Shown here: positions 6,298-7,332 of the stretch, one piece after another
Layout of the letters: each line of letters starts with the position of its first letter
Numbering within the stretch: position 1 is the first letter of the stretch
Source of the DNA: Paracoccaceae bacterium
GTDB lineage: Bacteria; Pseudomonadota; Alphaproteobacteria; Rhodobacterales; Rhodobacteraceae
Assembly (NCBI GenBank): GCA_003500165.1
Contig: DNSZ01000310.1
Location: 1-7,332, forward strand
DNA: 7,332 nucleotides
Direction: 5' to 3'
Notes under the pieces: generated by a model
Seen by the model: the letters and a program-made list of their open reading frames with translations, nothing else
Told to the model about the DNA's origin: nothing
Database searches by the model: none
Translations under genes and position numbers: made by a program

Positions 6298-6308
6298 CCG
6301 GTTAGGCT
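6280..6308 (+). promoter_or_regulatory. Candidate sigma70-type promoter of the binding-protein gene
   Basis: TTGACC (6280-6285, five of six consensus bases) is followed after exactly 17 nt by TAGGCT (6303-6308, three of six, keeping the important T, A and final T). Transcription would start near 6315, giving a short leader to ATG 6337. The rest of 6129-6279 holds only GC-rich sequence with small inverted repeats and no recognisable gene. Confidence 0.5.
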
Positions 6309-6336
6309 GTGGCGAGACATCCAAAGGGAGACTTCC

Positions 6337-7332
6337 ATGACCTTTCCGACCTGGACGCGGCGCGCCGTGCTCGCCGCCGGCGTGGCATTGGCCGCCGCCA
6401 CTGCGCCGTTCGGCGCGACCGCCCAGACCCCGCCCGGCGTGCTGGTCGTCGGCCAGATCGCCGAGCCGAAATCGCTCGACCCCGCCGCCGTGACGGCGGT
6501 GAACGATTTCCGCATCCTGGTGAACCTCTATGAGGGGCTGCTGAAGTACAAACCCGGCACGCTCGAGGTCGCGCCCGGCCTCGCCGAAAGCTGGGAGGTG
6601 TCCGAGGACGGCACGGAATACACCTTTACCCTGCGCGAGGGCGTGGTGTTCCATGACGGCACCCCGTTCGACGCCGAGGCGGTGAAGTTCAACTTCGACC
6701 GGATGCTGGACGAAAACCATCCCTATCACGACACCGGCCCGTTCCCGCTGGCGTTCTTCTTCTCGGCCGTCGACGGGGTCGAGGCGGTCGACGCGCGCAC
6801 CGTCAAGTTCACGCTGTCGGGCCCCTATGCGCCGTTTCTGTCGAACCTGGCCTATCCCACCGGGCTGATCGTGTCGCCCGCCGCGGTAATGGCCGATGGT
6901 GCCGATTTCGGCCGCAACCCTTCGGGCACCGGCCCGTTCCGCTTTGTCGAATGGCGCTCGAACGAAGCCGTGGTAATCGAGAAGAACCCAAGCTATTGGG
7001 GTCAGCCGGCGGGGACCGAGGCGGTCGTGTTCCGCCCGATCACCGATGCCAACACCCGCGTGGCCGAGATGCTGGCGGGCGGGATCGACATGATGGTCGA
7101 GGTCCCGCCGACCGCGCTGTCCGAGTTCCAGGGCGACGATTTCACCATCGTCGAACAGGCCGGCCCGCATCTGTGGTTCCTGATCCTCAACGCCAAGGAA
7201 GGGCCGTTCGCCGATGTCCGGGTCCGCCAGGCGGCCAATTACGCGATCAACAAGGAGGCGATCGTCAACGACGTGCTGGAAGGCACCGCCGATGTCGCGG
7301 CGGGCCCGACCCCGCCGGCCTTTGCCTGGGCC
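6337..7332 (+). CDS. ABC transporter solute-binding protein, family 5 (peptide/opine/nickel type), 3' end beyond the window
   Basis: 332 residues are visible; members of this family are usually about 500-540 aa, so about one third is missing. This periplasmic protein captures a solute and delivers it to an ABC permease, presumably encoded just downstream. The leader has TRRAVL (7-12), which resembles a Tat signal, then a mildly hydrophobic alanine-rich stretch and a likely cleavage after GATA (29/30). Family-5 signatures follow: AEPKSLDPA near the mature N-terminus, NLYEGLLKY, APGLAESWEVSEDG, the FTLREGVVFHDGTPFDAEAVKF block, NPSGTGPFRFVEW (194-206) and VRQAANYAINKEAI. AAAGGGAG (6323-6330) lies 6 nt before the ATG, and a promoter is placed upstream. 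Dipeptide, glutathione or other small amide ligands are typical of the family; the ligand cannot be read from the sequence. The divergent DUF1028 gene is a likely functional neighbour. Confidence 0.93.
   Translation, partial: MTFPTWTRRAVLAAGVALAAATAPFGATAQTPPGVLVVGQIAEPKSLDPAAVTAVNDFRILVNLYEGLLKYKPGTLEVAPGLAESWEVSEDGTEYTFTLREGVVFHDGTPFDAEAVKFNFDRMLDENHPYHDTGPFPLAFFFSAVDGVEAVDARTVKFTLSGPYAPFLSNLAYPTGLIVSPAAVMADGADFGRNPSGTGPFRFVEWRSNEAVVIEKNPSYWGQPAGTEAVVFRPITDANTRVAEMLAGGIDMMVEVPPTALSEFQGDDFTIVEQAGPHLWFLILNAKEGPFADVRVRQAANYAINKEAIVNDVLEGTADVAAGPTPPAFAWA

Noticed and set aside
5797..7170. 457-codon minus-strand open frame across the DUF1028 start and the binding-protein gene
   Set aside because: It conflicts with two well-supported genes on opposite strands and shows no family motif.

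Overview
GC-rich, fully coding-dense DNA with strong G/C third-position bias. It most resembles an alphaproteobacterium, probably a Rhodobacteraceae-like chromosome or megaplasmid. That assignment rests on base composition and gene types, not on a search. No tRNA, rRNA, CRISPR array, insertion sequence or phage gene is visible. Because of the GC bias, very long open frames lie antisense to, or run in frame upstream of, the true genes; I reject these.

Layout, left to right. (1) Minus strand, 1-2250: a BisC/DMSO-reductase-type bis-MGD molybdoenzyme, almost complete but cut by the left edge. (2) Minus strand, 2287-3345: a medium-chain zinc-type alcohol/polyol dehydrogenase, the likely upstream partner of the molybdoenzyme in one operon. 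(3) 3346-3420: a short AT-rich divergent control region. (4) Plus strand, 3421-4344 and 4356-5360: the N-terminal and C-terminal halves of a split transketolase, 11 nt apart, each with its own good ribosome binding site. (5) 5361-5465: a convergent gap holding a stem-loop. (6) Minus strand, 5466-6128: a DUF1028 protein of the Ntn-hydrolase-like type. (7) 6129-6336: a divergent gap with a plausible sigma70-type promoter. (8) Plus strand, 6337 to the right edge: a family-5 (peptide-type) ABC transporter solute-binding protein.

Two modules are likely. The right-hand one (DUF1028 plus family-5 binding protein) looks like import and hydrolysis of a peptide-like or amide compound. The left-hand one (dehydrogenase and BisC-like reductase divergent from a split transketolase) looks like a small catabolic cluster for an unidentified polyol- or sugar-like compound. 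Its most notable point is that the transketolase keeps the thiamine-diphosphate machinery but has lost several substrate-contacting residues of classical transketolase. The dehydrogenase also lacks all four structural-zinc cysteines. Together these suggest chemistry other than the pentose phosphate pathway. The substrate cannot be named from this window.
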